Shown: positions 1-8,857, counted from the stretch's first letter. The stretch is DNA of 64,000 nt from Desulfuromonadales bacterium (GCA_013377095.1 JACAAY010000006.1:18940-82939); one strand, 5' to 3'. Made by a program: numbers and translations. The notes: a model not told the origin generated them from the sequence alone.

Positions 1-1042
1 ACATGTTGGGGGGGCGTTGCGGAAGAGAAGGCATCCCTGCATTGCCCTGTTTAAGAGTCTGCGTTTCCACTGTGGCAATTCCGATTCCGCTGAATGCGGC
101 GCTCAATCTTTCCGGTGTCAGCTCACCGCACAGGGAGATGATTTCCTTGCCGACAACCGCAATTCCCATGGCCTTGACCTGTTCTTCGATAAACGGATCA
201 AGTTCTTCGACAACAAAGAGCCTGTCCACCGAAGCGGCAAACTCTCGAATCAGCGCGTGGGGTAAGGGATAGACCATGCCGAGTTTGAGCGTGGAAGCGG
301 TGGGCAGCACTTCACGCACATACTGGTAACAGACACCTGAGGTTATAATGCCGATGGTGGTTTCACGCAGTTCCAGACAGTTGATTGCCATGGAGGCCCC
401 CTGCTCGGCAAGGGCGCTGCAGCGTTTTTCAACCAGCGGATGGCGCACCCGGGCATTTCCCGGAAGCATGACCTGCTTGGCGGCATTTTTGACCAACTTG
501 GGTGTGGGCAGATCGGCAACCCGCTCACCCAGCTCAACGATTGATTTGCTGTGGGAAATTCGGGTGGTGGTCCTCAGCATGACCGGAGTGTCAAACTGTT
601 CTGAAAGCTCAAACGCCAGGCGGGTAAACTCCTTGCACTCCTGGGAGTCGGAAGGCTCCAGCATGGGTATTTTGGCAAATTTGGCGTAGTTACGATTGTC
701 CTGTTCATTCTGCGAGGAATGCATCTCGGGATCATCGGCTGAAACCAGCACCAGACCACCATTGACACCGGTGTAGGAGAGCGTGAAGAGCGGATCGGCC
801 GCCACGTTGACGCCGACATGTTTCATGGCCACCAACGCTCGCCCCCCCCCAAACGAAGCGCCGATTCCAACCTCAAGGGCAACCTTCTCATTTGGCGCCC
901 AGGAAGAGTTGATCTCCTTGTAATCAAGTGTGTTTTCAAGGATTTCGGTAGATGGTGTCCCCGGATAGGCGCAGGCGACGATACAACCGGCCTCATACGC
1001 GCCACGGGCTATGGCCTCATTGCCTGAAAGAATTTCTTTCAT
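1..1042 (-). CDS. iorA: Indolepyruvate ferredoxin oxidoreductase alpha subunit, partial (3' end outside window)
   Basis: The ATG at 1042 opens a frame that runs uninterrupted to the left edge, so about 347 N-terminal residues are visible and the C-terminal part is missing. The N-terminus MKEILSGNEAIARGAYEAG followed by AYPGTPSTEI is the signature of the pyrimidine-binding domain of the alpha subunit of 2-oxoacid:ferredoxin oxidoreductases of the indolepyruvate type. These oxidise aryl pyruvates to aryl-acyl-CoA with ferredoxin as acceptor. The TPP-binding and C-terminal ferredoxin-like domains expected of the family lie beyond the window. A run of nine C at 842-850 encodes Gly-Gly-Gly and leaves the frame intact. 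The beta subunit (iorB) would be expected downstream, off the left edge. The family call is firm; the substrate (aromatic amino-acid fermentation or aryl-acetate activation) is inferred. Confidence 0.88.
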   Translation of the reverse strand, partial: MKEILSGNEAIARGAYEAGCIVACAYPGTPSTEILENTLDYKEINSSWAPNEKVALEVGIGASFGGGRALVAMKHVGVNVAADPLFTLSYTGVNGGLVLVSADDPEMHSSQNEQDNRNYAKFAKIPMLEPSDSQECKEFTRLAFELSEQFDTPVMLRTTTRISHSKSIVELGERVADLPTPKLVKNAAKQVMLPGNARVRHPLVEKRCSALAEQGASMAINCLELRETTIGIITSGVCYQYVREVLPTASTLKLGMVYPLPHALIREFAASVDRLFVVEELDPFIEEQVKAMGIAVVGKEIISLCGELTPERLSAAFSGIGIATVETQTLKQGNAGMPSLPQRPPNM

Positions 1043-1223
1043 TGTATACTCTCTTTACCTGGATTTTTGTTTGGTTGCCAGCAAAGCCTTGGCACTATAC
1101 TAAAACAAGGTAAAGATTGCAATTCGTTTGAAATCATTACTTACAAAGATATCCCTGAAATCAGTTGCCAATTCACGTCGGCTTACCTATAATTCAGCAT
1201 TTCAGAAAACATGGAGTCATTTT

Positions 1224-1883
1224 GTGGGATATTTCATAACATTCGAAGGCATTGAAGGATGCGGCAAGACAACACAGATCAAGCTGCTTGGTGAGCAACT
1301 TGAATCCCTCGGTTATTCCGTTTTGATTACACGGGAGCCGGGCGGCTGTCCCATTGCCGACAAAATTCGTTCTATCCTGCTTGATGCGGACAACCGCGGC
1401 ATGTCCTCCCTGACGGAACTGCTCATGTACGCTGCTGCCCGTGCGCAACATGTGTCGGAAGTGATTCTGCCGGCCCTTAAGCAGGGTAACGTTGTTCTCT
1501 GTGATCGTTTTACCGATGCAACCATTGCCTATCAAAGCTACGGTCGTGGTATTGATCAGGAGACTGTGAACAAACTCAACCTGATGGCCTGCCAATCGGT
1601 GTTCCCCGACCTGACAGTGCTGATTGATTGCGAAGTAACCACCGGGCTGGAACGGGCGCGGCGCAGGATCGAAACGAACTCCGGTCCCCGTGAAGAACGT
1701 TTCGAACTTGAAGCGCTCGATTTTCATCAGCGGGTCCGCAACGGCTATCTGACCATTGCCCAGAATGAGCCACAGCGCTTCATAACGGTAGACGGCAGCG
1801 GCAGCAGGGAAGCTATCTCTGAAATCATTGCGGCACAGGTTCTGCAGAATCGGTTGAACAACAACATTTATGCCACTCTCTGA
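1224..1883 (+). CDS. tmk: Thymidylate kinase
   Basis: Phosphorylates dTMP to dTDP in the cytoplasm, for DNA synthesis. The 219-residue product begins VGYFITFEGIEGCGKTTQ, containing the P-loop GIEGCGKT; CDRFTDATIAYQ is the DRx motif region and RARRRIE the lid region. A longer frame opens at 1128, but the GTG at 1224 is preferred. It has GGAG at 1213-1216 seven bases upstream, and it puts the start directly before the conserved first beta-strand, giving the usual family length. It overlaps holB by 14 bases, so the two are translationally coupled at the head of a tmk-holB-PSP1-metG run. Confidence 0.95.
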   Translation: MGYFITFEGIEGCGKTTQIKLLGEQLESLGYSVLITREPGGCPIADKIRSILLDADNRGMSSLTELLMYAAARAQHVSEVILPALKQGNVVLCDRFTDATIAYQSYGRGIDQETVNKLNLMACQSVFPDLTVLIDCEVTTGLERARRRIETNSGPREERFELEALDFHQRVRNGYLTIAQNEPQRFITVDGSGSREAISEIIAAQVLQNRLNNNIYATL

Positions 1884-2853
1884 GATCATGGGTCATGACC
1901 GGGTTGTTGAGGTATTACAGCGCTCACTCCGCTCGGGCAAGACGGCCCATGCCTACATTTTTGAGGGTCCCTGCGGTTGCGGCAGACGAAAAACCGCCCT
2001 GGCGTTGATTCAGGCGCTCTTTTGTCATGCCGTAAGCGATGATGCCTGCGGGGTCTGTGCGTCCTGTCGCAAGGTTGCCGGCGGTAATCATGGCGATATC
2101 CACATAGTTGAACCGCTGCCGGACAAACGCGATATAAACATAGCCCAGTTGCGTGATGTGCAGCGCGCCCTGGCCATGCGACCCTATGAGGCGCCGCGCT
2201 CCGCCTGTATTGTTGAACCGGCTGACAGGATGAACAACAATTCGGCCAACTCGTTTCTCAAAACCCTGGAAGAACCTCCGGGAAACGCCATTATCATCCT
2301 GATCACCGAAAATGCCGACATGCTGCTGCCCACCATCCGTTCACGCTGCCAGCTGGTTCGATTTGCTCCCCTCTCACCGGAGCATATCGGGCTGCTGCTT
2401 GAACGCAACGGCATGGATGCTGAAAACGCCGCCCTGCTGGCTCCCCTGGCTGACGGCAGCATGCAGCGCGCACTGGAGCTTGACAATGATGCACTGGCTC
2501 TGCGCAGGGAGCAGCTTGTAAAGCACCTTTCCACCCTTTCGCTGGATCGCATCGTGACCGTTTTTGATGCTGCGGAGGAGTTGAGCGGCAACCGGGACGA
2601 AACACTGGATACCATTGACATGCTGCTCTCCTTCAGCCGCGACATGCTCCATCTGGCAGCCGGGTGCGGTGATGTCATCAACACAACCATTCAGCCCCTG
2701 TTGGAGGGGCTGGTGATCCGCTTGAAGCTTCAAGGAGTGCTGCAACTCGCTGACGATATTCTGGAGACACGACGATCGGTGCAACGCAACGCCAATGCGA
2801 AGCTGGCTCTCGATCACCTTTTCATCAGAATAGCCGGGGCCCTCGCATCCTGA
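1870..2853 (+). CDS. holB: DNA polymerase III delta prime subunit
   Basis: Clamp-loader subunit of 327 residues. The AAA+ domain fills the N-terminal two thirds, with a zinc-type cysteine cluster at C52, C60, C63 and C66, and a sensor region with SFLKTLEEPP and the SRC motif (TIRSRCQ). The P-loop region GPCGCGRRKT (residues 33-42) has Arg where a functional Walker A has Lys. Loss of nucleotide binding in delta prime is known from some lineages, so this copy is probably a structural, non-ATP-binding clamp-loader subunit. It overlaps tmk by 14 bases and is followed 62 bases later by the PSP1 gene. The C-terminal collar domain is present. Confidence 0.93.
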   Translation: MPLSEIMGHDRVVEVLQRSLRSGKTAHAYIFEGPCGCGRRKTALALIQALFCHAVSDDACGVCASCRKVAGGNHGDIHIVEPLPDKRDINIAQLRDVQRALAMRPYEAPRSACIVEPADRMNNNSANSFLKTLEEPPGNAIIILITENADMLLPTIRSRCQLVRFAPLSPEHIGLLLERNGMDAENAALLAPLADGSMQRALELDNDALALRREQLVKHLSTLSLDRIVTVFDAAEELSGNRDETLDTIDMLLSFSRDMLHLAAGCGDVINTTIQPLLEGLVIRLKLQGVLQLADDILETRRSVQRNANAKLALDHLFIRIAGALAS

Positions 2854-2915
2854 ACCGCCACGGCTTGCCTGCCACACAAGAATCCATTCAGCACCAGCAG
2901 CCAAGGAGAAATTCG

Positions 2916-4004
2916 TTGCCACGTATAGTTACCCTTCAGTTCAGTACAGCCGGAAAATTGTATGATTTTAATGCCGGTGATCTCGAATTAGCACCGCGCG
3001 ACCGAGTTCTTGTGGAAACGGAACGGGGCGTTGCCATTGCAACGGTTGTTACCGCGCCGGTTGTGCGTAGCGATGAGGAGACCCCAGGCGACCTGACACC
3101 GGTCATGCGTATTGCCACCCAGGAAGACCTGGAATCGCTGAAACGCAATGCGCGCAAGGAAAAGGACGCCTACGATTTTTGTAATAAACGCATCATGGAA
3201 CGCGGCATGCAGATGAAGCTGGTCCGTGTCGAATACCTCTTCGACGGCAGCAAGGCGGTTTTTTACTTTACCGCTGACGGGCGAGTTGATTTTCGCGTCC
3301 TGGTCAAGGACCTGGCGCACACCTTTCACACCCGCATTGAAATGCGCCAGATCGGTGTCCGCGATGAATCAAAGATGGTTGGCGGCATCGGCATCTGTGG
3401 CAGAGAGCTCTGCTGCTGTTCCTGGCTGCGTGATTTCCAGCCGGTTTCGGTCAAGATGGCAAAAGAACAAAATCTAGCGCTCAATCCCAGCAAGATCTCC
3501 GGTCAATGCGGACGTCTGCTCTGTTGCCTCGACTACGAATACGATACCTACTGCAGTCTGCGCAAAACACTCCCCAAATGCGGAAAGCGTGTCTGCACCG
3601 ACTCCGTAACCGGCGTCGTTGACAAGTTGAACATTCTGACCGGCAACATCACCCTCAAACTAGATGACGGGAAACTGGTCGTGGTCAAAAAAGTGGATAT
3701 TACGGGCGAAGCACCACCAGCTGATACGCCACCTCCACGGATTGAATCACCCGTGTCGGCCGGCCGGTCAAGCCAGAGAAGCCGTGAGCGCCAGGGGGAT
3801 CGACTCCTCGCGGAAGTGGTTCCGCTGGTGGAACTTGTAAAAGCTGACACCACAAAACCAGTTGCTACGGGAGAAGCATCTCCTCAGCGTGACAGCCAAC
3901 CGAAACCGGCCCGCAAAAAACATCGCACCCGCAAGCCTGGCCCGCGCAAACCGTCTGGCGGCACACCTCCGGCAGGTGAGCCAGGCGGCGGCGCCAAAGA
4001 GTGA
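2916..4004 (+). CDS. PSP1-domain protein (RicT/YaaT-like)
   Basis: The 362-residue protein carries a PSP1 domain with the cysteine pattern GICGRELCCC and GQCGRLLCCLDYEYDTYC. In Bacillus RicT (YaaT) such cysteines help bind iron-sulfur clusters in the RicAFT complex that affects RNA processing. A longer frame starts at 2865, but TTG at 2916 has AAGGAG at 2903-2908 with 7-base spacing and begins directly at the conserved LPRIVTLQF strand. The last 90 residues are a low-complexity Pro/Lys/Arg-rich tail, for example KPARKKHRTRKPGPRKP, which suggests nucleic-acid or ribosome contact. The holB-PSP1-metG order matches other Geobacter-like genomes as I recall them. The role in Gram-negatives is not established. 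Confidence 0.85.
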   Translation: MPRIVTLQFSTAGKLYDFNAGDLELAPRDRVLVETERGVAIATVVTAPVVRSDEETPGDLTPVMRIATQEDLESLKRNARKEKDAYDFCNKRIMERGMQMKLVRVEYLFDGSKAVFYFTADGRVDFRVLVKDLAHTFHTRIEMRQIGVRDESKMVGGIGICGRELCCCSWLRDFQPVSVKMAKEQNLALNPSKISGQCGRLLCCLDYEYDTYCSLRKTLPKCGKRVCTDSVTGVVDKLNILTGNITLKLDDGKLVVVKKVDITGEAPPADTPPPRIESPVSAGRSSQRSRERQGDRLLAEVVPLVELVKADTTKPVATGEASPQRDSQPKPARKKHRTRKPGPRKPSGGTPPAGEPGGGAKE

Positions 4005-4065
4005 CAAGATGTAAACCTGACGGTCGTTACCCTACCATTTTCACTACTCAATCAGGAGCATGTAC

Positions 4066-5592
4066 ATGAAACCTGCATTTTACGTAACCACACCCATATA
4101 TTATGTCAACGACGTACCGCACATCGGCCACGCCTACACAACCGTGGCAGCCGATGTTCTGGCTCGTTACAAGCGGCTGATGGGCTTCGATGTCTATTTC
4201 CTGACCGGCAGCGACGAACATGGCCAGAAAGTGGAAAAAGCCGCCATCACCGCCGGAGAGACGCCGCTGGAGCTGGCTGATCGGGTCGTCAAGCGTTATC
4301 AGGCGCTCTGGGAACGGCTGGGGATATCCAACAACGACTTCATCAGAACCACCCAGGAGCGCCACAAGCAGGGTGTAGCCCACATCTTTACAGAAATCCT
4401 GAACCGCGGCGATATCTACCTGGGTGAATACGAGGACTGGTACTGCACCCCCTGCGAGACCTTCTGGACCGAAACCCAGCTGATCGAAGACCGCTGCCCG
4501 GACTGCAACCGTCCGGTGGAAAAGCTCAAGGAGGAGTCGTATTTCTTCCGCATGAGCAAATACCAGGAGCAACTGCTGGCCCATATCGAGGCCAACCCGG
4601 ATTTTATCCAGCCCAAAAGCAAACGCAACGAGATCATATCCTTTATAAAGGAAGGACTTCGCGACCTGTCGGTCTCACGCACCACCTTTACCTGGGGCAT
4701 CCCGGTGCCGGGTAACGAAAAGCATGTCATCTATGTCTGGTTCGATGCCCTGACCAACTACATGACCGCCCTGGGCTATCCGGAGAATACCGCCGAATTC
4801 ATTCAGTTCTGGCCGGCAAGCGTTCATCTGATCGGCAAGGATATCTTGCGCTTTCACGCCGTCTACTGGCCCACCTTCCTGATGGCAGCCGGCTTGCCGC
4901 TGCCGGAAAAGGTCTTTGCCCACGGCTGGTGGACGGTGGAAGGGCAGAAGATGAGCAAAAGCCTGCAGAACGTGGTTGAACCGAACATGCTGATCGACAA
5001 GTATGGTGTTGACGTGGTCAGATATTTCCTGATGCGCGAGGTACCCTTCGGCCTGGACGGCGACTTTTCCCACACGGCACTGATCCAGCGGCTCAACTCC
5101 GATCTGGCCAACGACATCGGCAACCTGCTCTCCCGCTCGACCGCCATGGCGGTCAAATACTTTGACGGCATCCTTCCGGCCGCGTCACAAATGCTGGAAA
5201 TAGATAGTGTACTCAAGAGCAAAACTGAAGAAATGATTGTTGCGGTCAGCAGATTCATGGATGAGCTGGCCTTCAGCAAGGCGCTTCAGGCCATCTGGGA
5301 GGTCATCTCGGCCGGAAACAAATACATCGACGACACCGCACCCTGGACCCTGGCCAAGGATCCGGACCAGAAGAGCCGATTGGCCACAGTCATGTACTGC
5401 CTGCTGGAGTCGCAGCGCATCATCCACTGCATCCTGTCGGCATTTCTGCCGTCAACCACTGAAAAGGCATTGTGTTCCCTGGGGTGGAATGATGCAGCTT
5501 CCAAAGAGGGACTGGTGTGGGGAGGTTTAAAGGCAGGTACGACGATTATAAAGGCGGAGGCGTTGTTTCCGAGGTATGAGGAAAAAATATGA
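4066..5592 (+). CDS. metG: Methionyl-tRNA synthetase
   Basis: Charges tRNA-Met. The 508-residue class I synthetase has the HIGH-type motif PHIGHAYTTV near the N-terminus, a zinc knuckle with paired CxxC (YCTPCETF and RCPDCNRP), and the KMSKS loop (GQKMSKSLQNVVEP). An upstream in-frame ATG at 4060 has only one base between it and AGGAG (4054-4058), whereas the ATG at 4066 has seven, so 4066 is chosen. There is no C-terminal EMAP/Trbp tRNA-binding domain, which some bacterial MetG have. It is the last gene of the plus-strand run and converges on the pilin gene 20 bases downstream; I saw no clear terminator in that gap. Confidence 0.96.
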   Translation: MKPAFYVTTPIYYVNDVPHIGHAYTTVAADVLARYKRLMGFDVYFLTGSDEHGQKVEKAAITAGETPLELADRVVKRYQALWERLGISNNDFIRTTQERHKQGVAHIFTEILNRGDIYLGEYEDWYCTPCETFWTETQLIEDRCPDCNRPVEKLKEESYFFRMSKYQEQLLAHIEANPDFIQPKSKRNEIISFIKEGLRDLSVSRTTFTWGIPVPGNEKHVIYVWFDALTNYMTALGYPENTAEFIQFWPASVHLIGKDILRFHAVYWPTFLMAAGLPLPEKVFAHGWWTVEGQKMSKSLQNVVEPNMLIDKYGVDVVRYFLMREVPFGLDGDFSHTALIQRLNSDLANDIGNLLSRSTAMAVKYFDGILPAASQMLEIDSVLKSKTEEMIVAVSRFMDELAFSKALQAIWEVISAGNKYIDDTAPWTLAKDPDQKSRLATVMYCLLESQRIIHCILSAFLPSTTEKALCSLGWNDAASKEGLVWGGLKAGTTIIKAEALFPRYEEKI

Positions 5593-5612
5593 TGGCCCGC
5601 TCCCTCCTTATC

Positions 5613-6263
5613 CTACAGGGCAGACCAGTTTGGATTTGGTGAACCATTACCAGGTGTCAAAATGGTGATCGATGGGATTGCGGAAGCGGCAGCCGGCACA
5701 CCTGTTGCCGGGAAGCCTCCTACTGCAAGCGGCACACCGACAAAGATACCTCCAACATCATTCTGAACGAACTTGGTAGTTGATGATGTCGATTCGGATA
5801 CAAATATACGACTCCCTTGAGTATGCTTGGTCACCATAACATATGCATATGATCCGGAAACAGGAACTGTCGTGGAATAGAAACAAACTCCGTTGGAAAT
5901 TGCGACACCAATGCCAACTTTTACGTTAACAGGGTTTCGTCCAGCAAGTGCGGAACCTGCAACAGTGTCAGTTGCGGGTGACACACCTCCTATTATCAGT
6001 GCTCCTGGGCCCCCAGCGCCACTTACAAGAGCCAGACTAACATTGGCTTCCGAGGCCCCATAAGTTTGGTGAGCAGCGAATAATGCCTCTTGGGCGGTCT
6101 TTGCATTAATAAGATCTGAAACAGCGGTAGAGTTAAAACTCTTTATCCGGTAGGATGAATACTGAGGAATGGCTATGGCGGCCAGAATACCGATAATCGC
6201 GACCACAATCAACAGTTCGATCAGGGTAAAACCATTATTATAGTACTTCTGTTTGAATTTCAT
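5613..6263 (-). CDS. Type IVa pilin, long form (second PilA-like pilin)
   Basis: The 216-residue prepilin has an 11-residue basic leader (MKFKQKYYNNG) cut by a PilD-type peptidase before FTLIELLIVVAIIGILAA, with Glu at mature position 5. An in-frame GTG lies at 6272, but the ATG at 6263 has AAAGGG eight bases upstream. In the mature N-terminal helix aromatics sit at positions 1, 24, 27, 32, 51 and 57 (F, Y, Y, F, F, Y), the same positions as in the short Geobacter sulfurreducens PilA. A Gly/Ser/Thr/Val-rich globular domain of about 150 residues follows; it has only one Cys in the region I checked, so no classical C-terminal disulfide loop is evident. It is the last gene after the ABC-2 exporter and TPR gene and 20 bases from metG, transcribed towards it. 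Confidence 0.92.
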   Translation of the reverse strand: MKFKQKYYNNGFTLIELLIVVAIIGILAAIAIPQYSSYRIKSFNSTAVSDLINAKTAQEALFAAHQTYGASEANVSLALVSGAGGPGALIIGGVSPATDTVAGSALAGRNPVNVKVGIGVAISNGVCFYSTTVPVSGSYAYVMVTKHTQGSRIFVSESTSSTTKFVQNDVGGIFVGVPLAVGGFPATGVPAAASAIPSITILTPGNGSPNPNWSAL

Positions 6264-6282
6264 GGCAGTCACCCTTTCAAGC

Positions 6283-7170
6283 TTATTGATGAACTTTATT
6301 TGTTGAATCCTGTTTTGTCACATATCTTAAATCGCTTGTGGTTTTCACTTTACCGTCTCTATCAAAATAAAACACTCCTCCATATGGTTCCACAGGCATA
6401 CGATCAATTATTCGCTGTTCAATTAGATCGCTAACCTTTACGGGATAAATTCCCATTCTCTCTTTATAGATAGCTGCAGCCTTTTCCAAGTCGAGCATTT
6501 CTTTTAGCGTCACCAACCTGGTCTCATAATCCTTGCGCATTGTTTCATCTTTAGTTGTATTCAACATACCCTCAAGGAAAACAATGGCGTTCTCAGTTCG
6601 ATTGCTTTTATAGGCCAAACGGGCTGCAAAAAAACCAAAAAAAGGGTCTGCACCTGGTTTATATGAAGCCTGCATCAAATACTCAGCCGCTTTAGCATCA
6701 TCCTTAAGAAAGTAGTAATAATTAAAACCCACCAAAAAAGGGAGCCAATAGTCCCAATCCCGATAACGGCATCCCTTTTCGAGCACCACAATGGTTTCAT
6801 ACACCCTGTTTGCCTCCCAGGTCAGCACACTGTTGGCCAGAAAATACGGGTCGAGAAAATATGGATCGAGATCGGTAGAGGCCTTTAACGTACTGCTCAT
6901 CCAGTTAATTTCCCATTCTTCCATTTTTCGACGTTTTTTGTTTTCATACGTGCTTCCGTAAAAAACAAGCGCCTTGAGGTACAACGTATCGGAAGCCAGT
7001 CCGTCAAAATCAAGACTGGTAATTTTCAGGATCGGTGACGGCAGGATAACATTAACCTCGTCTGCATGTGGAAGCCTCTTGTTCATCGAGGAAAGCGAGG
7101 TGAGTGTGCTGAAATACGCCGGGATCAAAACAATCAATATAATTGCCGGTAAAAACGATCCTATCTTCAT
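6283..7170 (-). CDS. Membrane-anchored TPR protein with pseudopilin-like C-terminus
   Basis: The 295-residue protein has one N-terminal membrane segment (residues 7-23) and a probably extracytoplasmic body. Helical, TPR-like repeats cover residues 60-230. The last segment (235-279) reads MGIYPVKVSDLIEQRIIDRM followed by VEPYGG, YFDRDGKV and KTTSD. This is the pattern of the GspG-type pseudopilin C-terminus (YP..L.DL, P.DP.G, Y..D..G.V.S). A near-exact duplication DPYFLDPYFL lies at 102-111. The gene overlaps the upstream ABC permease by 4 bases and lies 19 bases before the second pilin. It is likely a partner of the pilin or exporter; the function is not known. Confidence 0.75.
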   Translation of the reverse strand: MKIGSFLPAIILIVLIPAYFSTLTSLSSMNKRLPHADEVNVILPSPILKITSLDFDGLASDTLYLKALVFYGSTYENKKRRKMEEWEINWMSSTLKASTDLDPYFLDPYFLANSVLTWEANRVYETIVVLEKGCRYRDWDYWLPFLVGFNYYYFLKDDAKAAEYLMQASYKPGADPFFGFFAARLAYKSNRTENAIVFLEGMLNTTKDETMRKDYETRLVTLKEMLDLEKAAAIYKERMGIYPVKVSDLIEQRIIDRMPVEPYGGVFYFDRDGKVKTTSDLRYVTKQDSTNKVHQ

Positions 7171-7979
7171 GGAAATTCTCTTTTTCTGAAGATAAAACAG
7201 GCCAGCGTAAGCACAATAGCTGAATATACAACAGAATATGCAACAACCCCGATAACGTAGGAAACAGGAATCAGTATGCCATGGGCCACCTGTGTCTTGA
7301 TATCAAAGAACGACAGATTGGGAAAAAGATAATAGGCTGCCTGTACGACCTTTACGGTCACCGGAGAAACGGTAATCCCTACCGACTGCGGAGCCTCTAC
7401 CAGGGCCTTGACATCGTTTAGCGACATACCGATGATATAAGAGATGATGGTAAGAATAAATGTCAGGAATGACGTGCTGGTAAACGAAGCAAATAGAAAA
7501 CTTAAGGCCGATACGATCATTAGCATCAGAACCGTAAATATGGATGACATCCCGATCAAGTACCAAGAAAATCGTTCAAATTGTTTTGGATGCCCTGATT
7601 TTATTACCAAAAGGGAAAGCGCAGCAAACAGACTGAGGATGCAGAGACAAGCTATAATGAGTAGAAAGATACCAAAAAACTTGCCGATTAAATATTGTGA
7701 CCGCGATACCGGCTTTGCCAGAACCATATAGATTGTCTTGCGGTCAAGATCCTTAGCCATGAGATTGATTCCGACAAACAGCACCAACAACAGCCCAGAA
7801 AATGAAACGGCCGAAAGGGCAATATCCACAGCAACCTTGCCGACTTCCTGACCGACCATATCGGAAATGATGAAATTTGCCAGCAGCATCAGAAGCGCCA
7901 GCAACGAAATGCCATAGATCGATCTATTTCTAATGCCCTCTTTAAAGGTTATTAGCGCTATCGGCCAGAGCAGTTGCAT
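7167..7979 (-). CDS. ABC-2 type transporter permease
   Basis: The 270-residue integral membrane protein has about six hydrophobic segments in the ABC-2 arrangement: one near residues 20-40 and others around 55-75, 100-125, 140-165, 170-190 and 235-260. The loop LMAKDLDRKTIYMVLAKPVS is typical of ABC-2/Gld-type permeases (DxxxxT...LAKPVSR). It pairs with the ATPase immediately upstream (2-base gap) and overlaps the TPR gene downstream by 4 bases. Lying between two pilin genes, it may export or condition a pilus-linked component; this is inferred from context only. Confidence 0.88.
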   Translation of the reverse strand: MQLLWPIALITFKEGIRNRSIYGISLLALLMLLANFIISDMVGQEVGKVAVDIALSAVSFSGLLLVLFVGINLMAKDLDRKTIYMVLAKPVSRSQYLIGKFFGIFLLIIACLCILSLFAALSLLVIKSGHPKQFERFSWYLIGMSSIFTVLMLMIVSALSFLFASFTSTSFLTFILTIISYIIGMSLNDVKALVEAPQSVGITVSPVTVKVVQAAYYLFPNLSFFDIKTQVAHGILIPVSYVIGVVAYSVVYSAIVLTLACFIFRKREFP

Positions 7980-7981
7980 TA

Positions 7982-8725
7982 TCAGCGTACCTCCTTGAGT
8001 CCAGCTGCGTATACCTCACGGAGAAACACATCTTCCAGCGTATCACCCTGTTGTAGCACGTCAGCCACACGGCTGGTACGTCGCAACTGTCCCCCGACAA
8101 TAATGCCGATCTGGTCGCAAAAACGCTCAACATCAGAAAGGATATGGGAAGAAAAGAAAACGGTCTTGCCCTCTCCCTTTAACTCCAGAATAATATCACC
8201 AACCATCTTTCTACCGATCGGATCAAGCCCGCTCATCGGCTCGTCAAGGATTACAACTGCTGGATTGTGAATCAATGCCAGCGCCAGCCCAGCGCGCTGC
8301 ACCATCCCCTTGGAATAGGTGCGCAATGGCCGTTTACGGGCTTCCTGTAGCTGCACCTTGTCCAGCAGCAGGTTAGAACGTTGCAAAATTGCATCTCTTG
8401 TCATACCGGAGGATCTGCCTCCGAACCAGAGAAGTTCCTCCGCAGACAAGTAGTCGTAAAAATAGGGACTTTCAGGTAAATAACCGACAAAACTGCGTAC
8501 ATTCTTATCCCCCACATCCCTGTCCATAATTGTTGCCTGGCCGCTATCAGAGAAAATAAAGTTCAACAAGATTTTGATTGCAGTCGATTTACCAGCTCCA
8601 TTTGGACCGAGAAAACCGAATATCTGCCCCTGTTCTATTTCCAGGGAGAGATTTTGCAATGCCTTAACCTTTCTCGCGGTAACCCCCTCCTTGAACTCCT
8701 TCGATATATCGACAAATTTTATCAT
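7982..8725 (-). CDS. ABC transporter ATP-binding protein (ABC-2 partner)
   Basis: The 247-residue ATPase has Walker A GPNGAGKST, a Q-loop at YLPESPYFYDYLSAEE, a signature-like segment YSKGMVQRAGLALAL (degenerate LSGGQ, common in ABC-2 systems), Walker B VVILDEPMSGLDP, and the switch His in FFSSHILSDVE. It is the first gene after the terminator that separates this operon from pilA, and no obvious promoter is visible in the 100 bases upstream. It energises the permease at 7167-7979. Confidence 0.93.
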   Translation of the reverse strand: MIKFVDISKEFKEGVTARKVKALQNLSLEIEQGQIFGFLGPNGAGKSTAIKILLNFIFSDSGQATIMDRDVGDKNVRSFVGYLPESPYFYDYLSAEELLWFGGRSSGMTRDAILQRSNLLLDKVQLQEARKRPLRTYSKGMVQRAGLALALIHNPAVVILDEPMSGLDPIGRKMVGDIILELKGEGKTVFFSSHILSDVERFCDQIGIIVGGQLRRTSRVADVLQQGDTLEDVFLREVYAAGLKEVR

Positions 8726-8825
8726 GTCACTTGCTCCGGTACGTTTATATGCTGCTATATTAAATCATGCCAGCAACAACATAATATCATTTACGTCTAT
8801 TGCAAAGTTTTTTACCCGATGGAAC

Positions 8826-8857
8826 AAAAAAAGCCGGGCATAACCCGGCTTTTTTAT
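8826..8857 (-). terminator. Rho-independent terminator of pilA
   Basis: Perfect 8-bp arms AAGCCGGG (8831-8838) and CCCGGCTT (8844-8851) around a 5-base loop, with an A-run on the left and a T-run on the right, so it can act in both directions. On the minus strand it stands 17 bases past the pilA stop codon. It may let most pilA transcripts end before the ABC operon, giving high pilin levels with lower exporter levels. Confidence 0.88.

Noticed and set aside
842..850. Nine-C tract as a frameshift or phase-variable switch in iorA
   Set aside because: The frame is intact as sequenced (Gly-Gly-Gly) and there is no evidence of variation; noted only.
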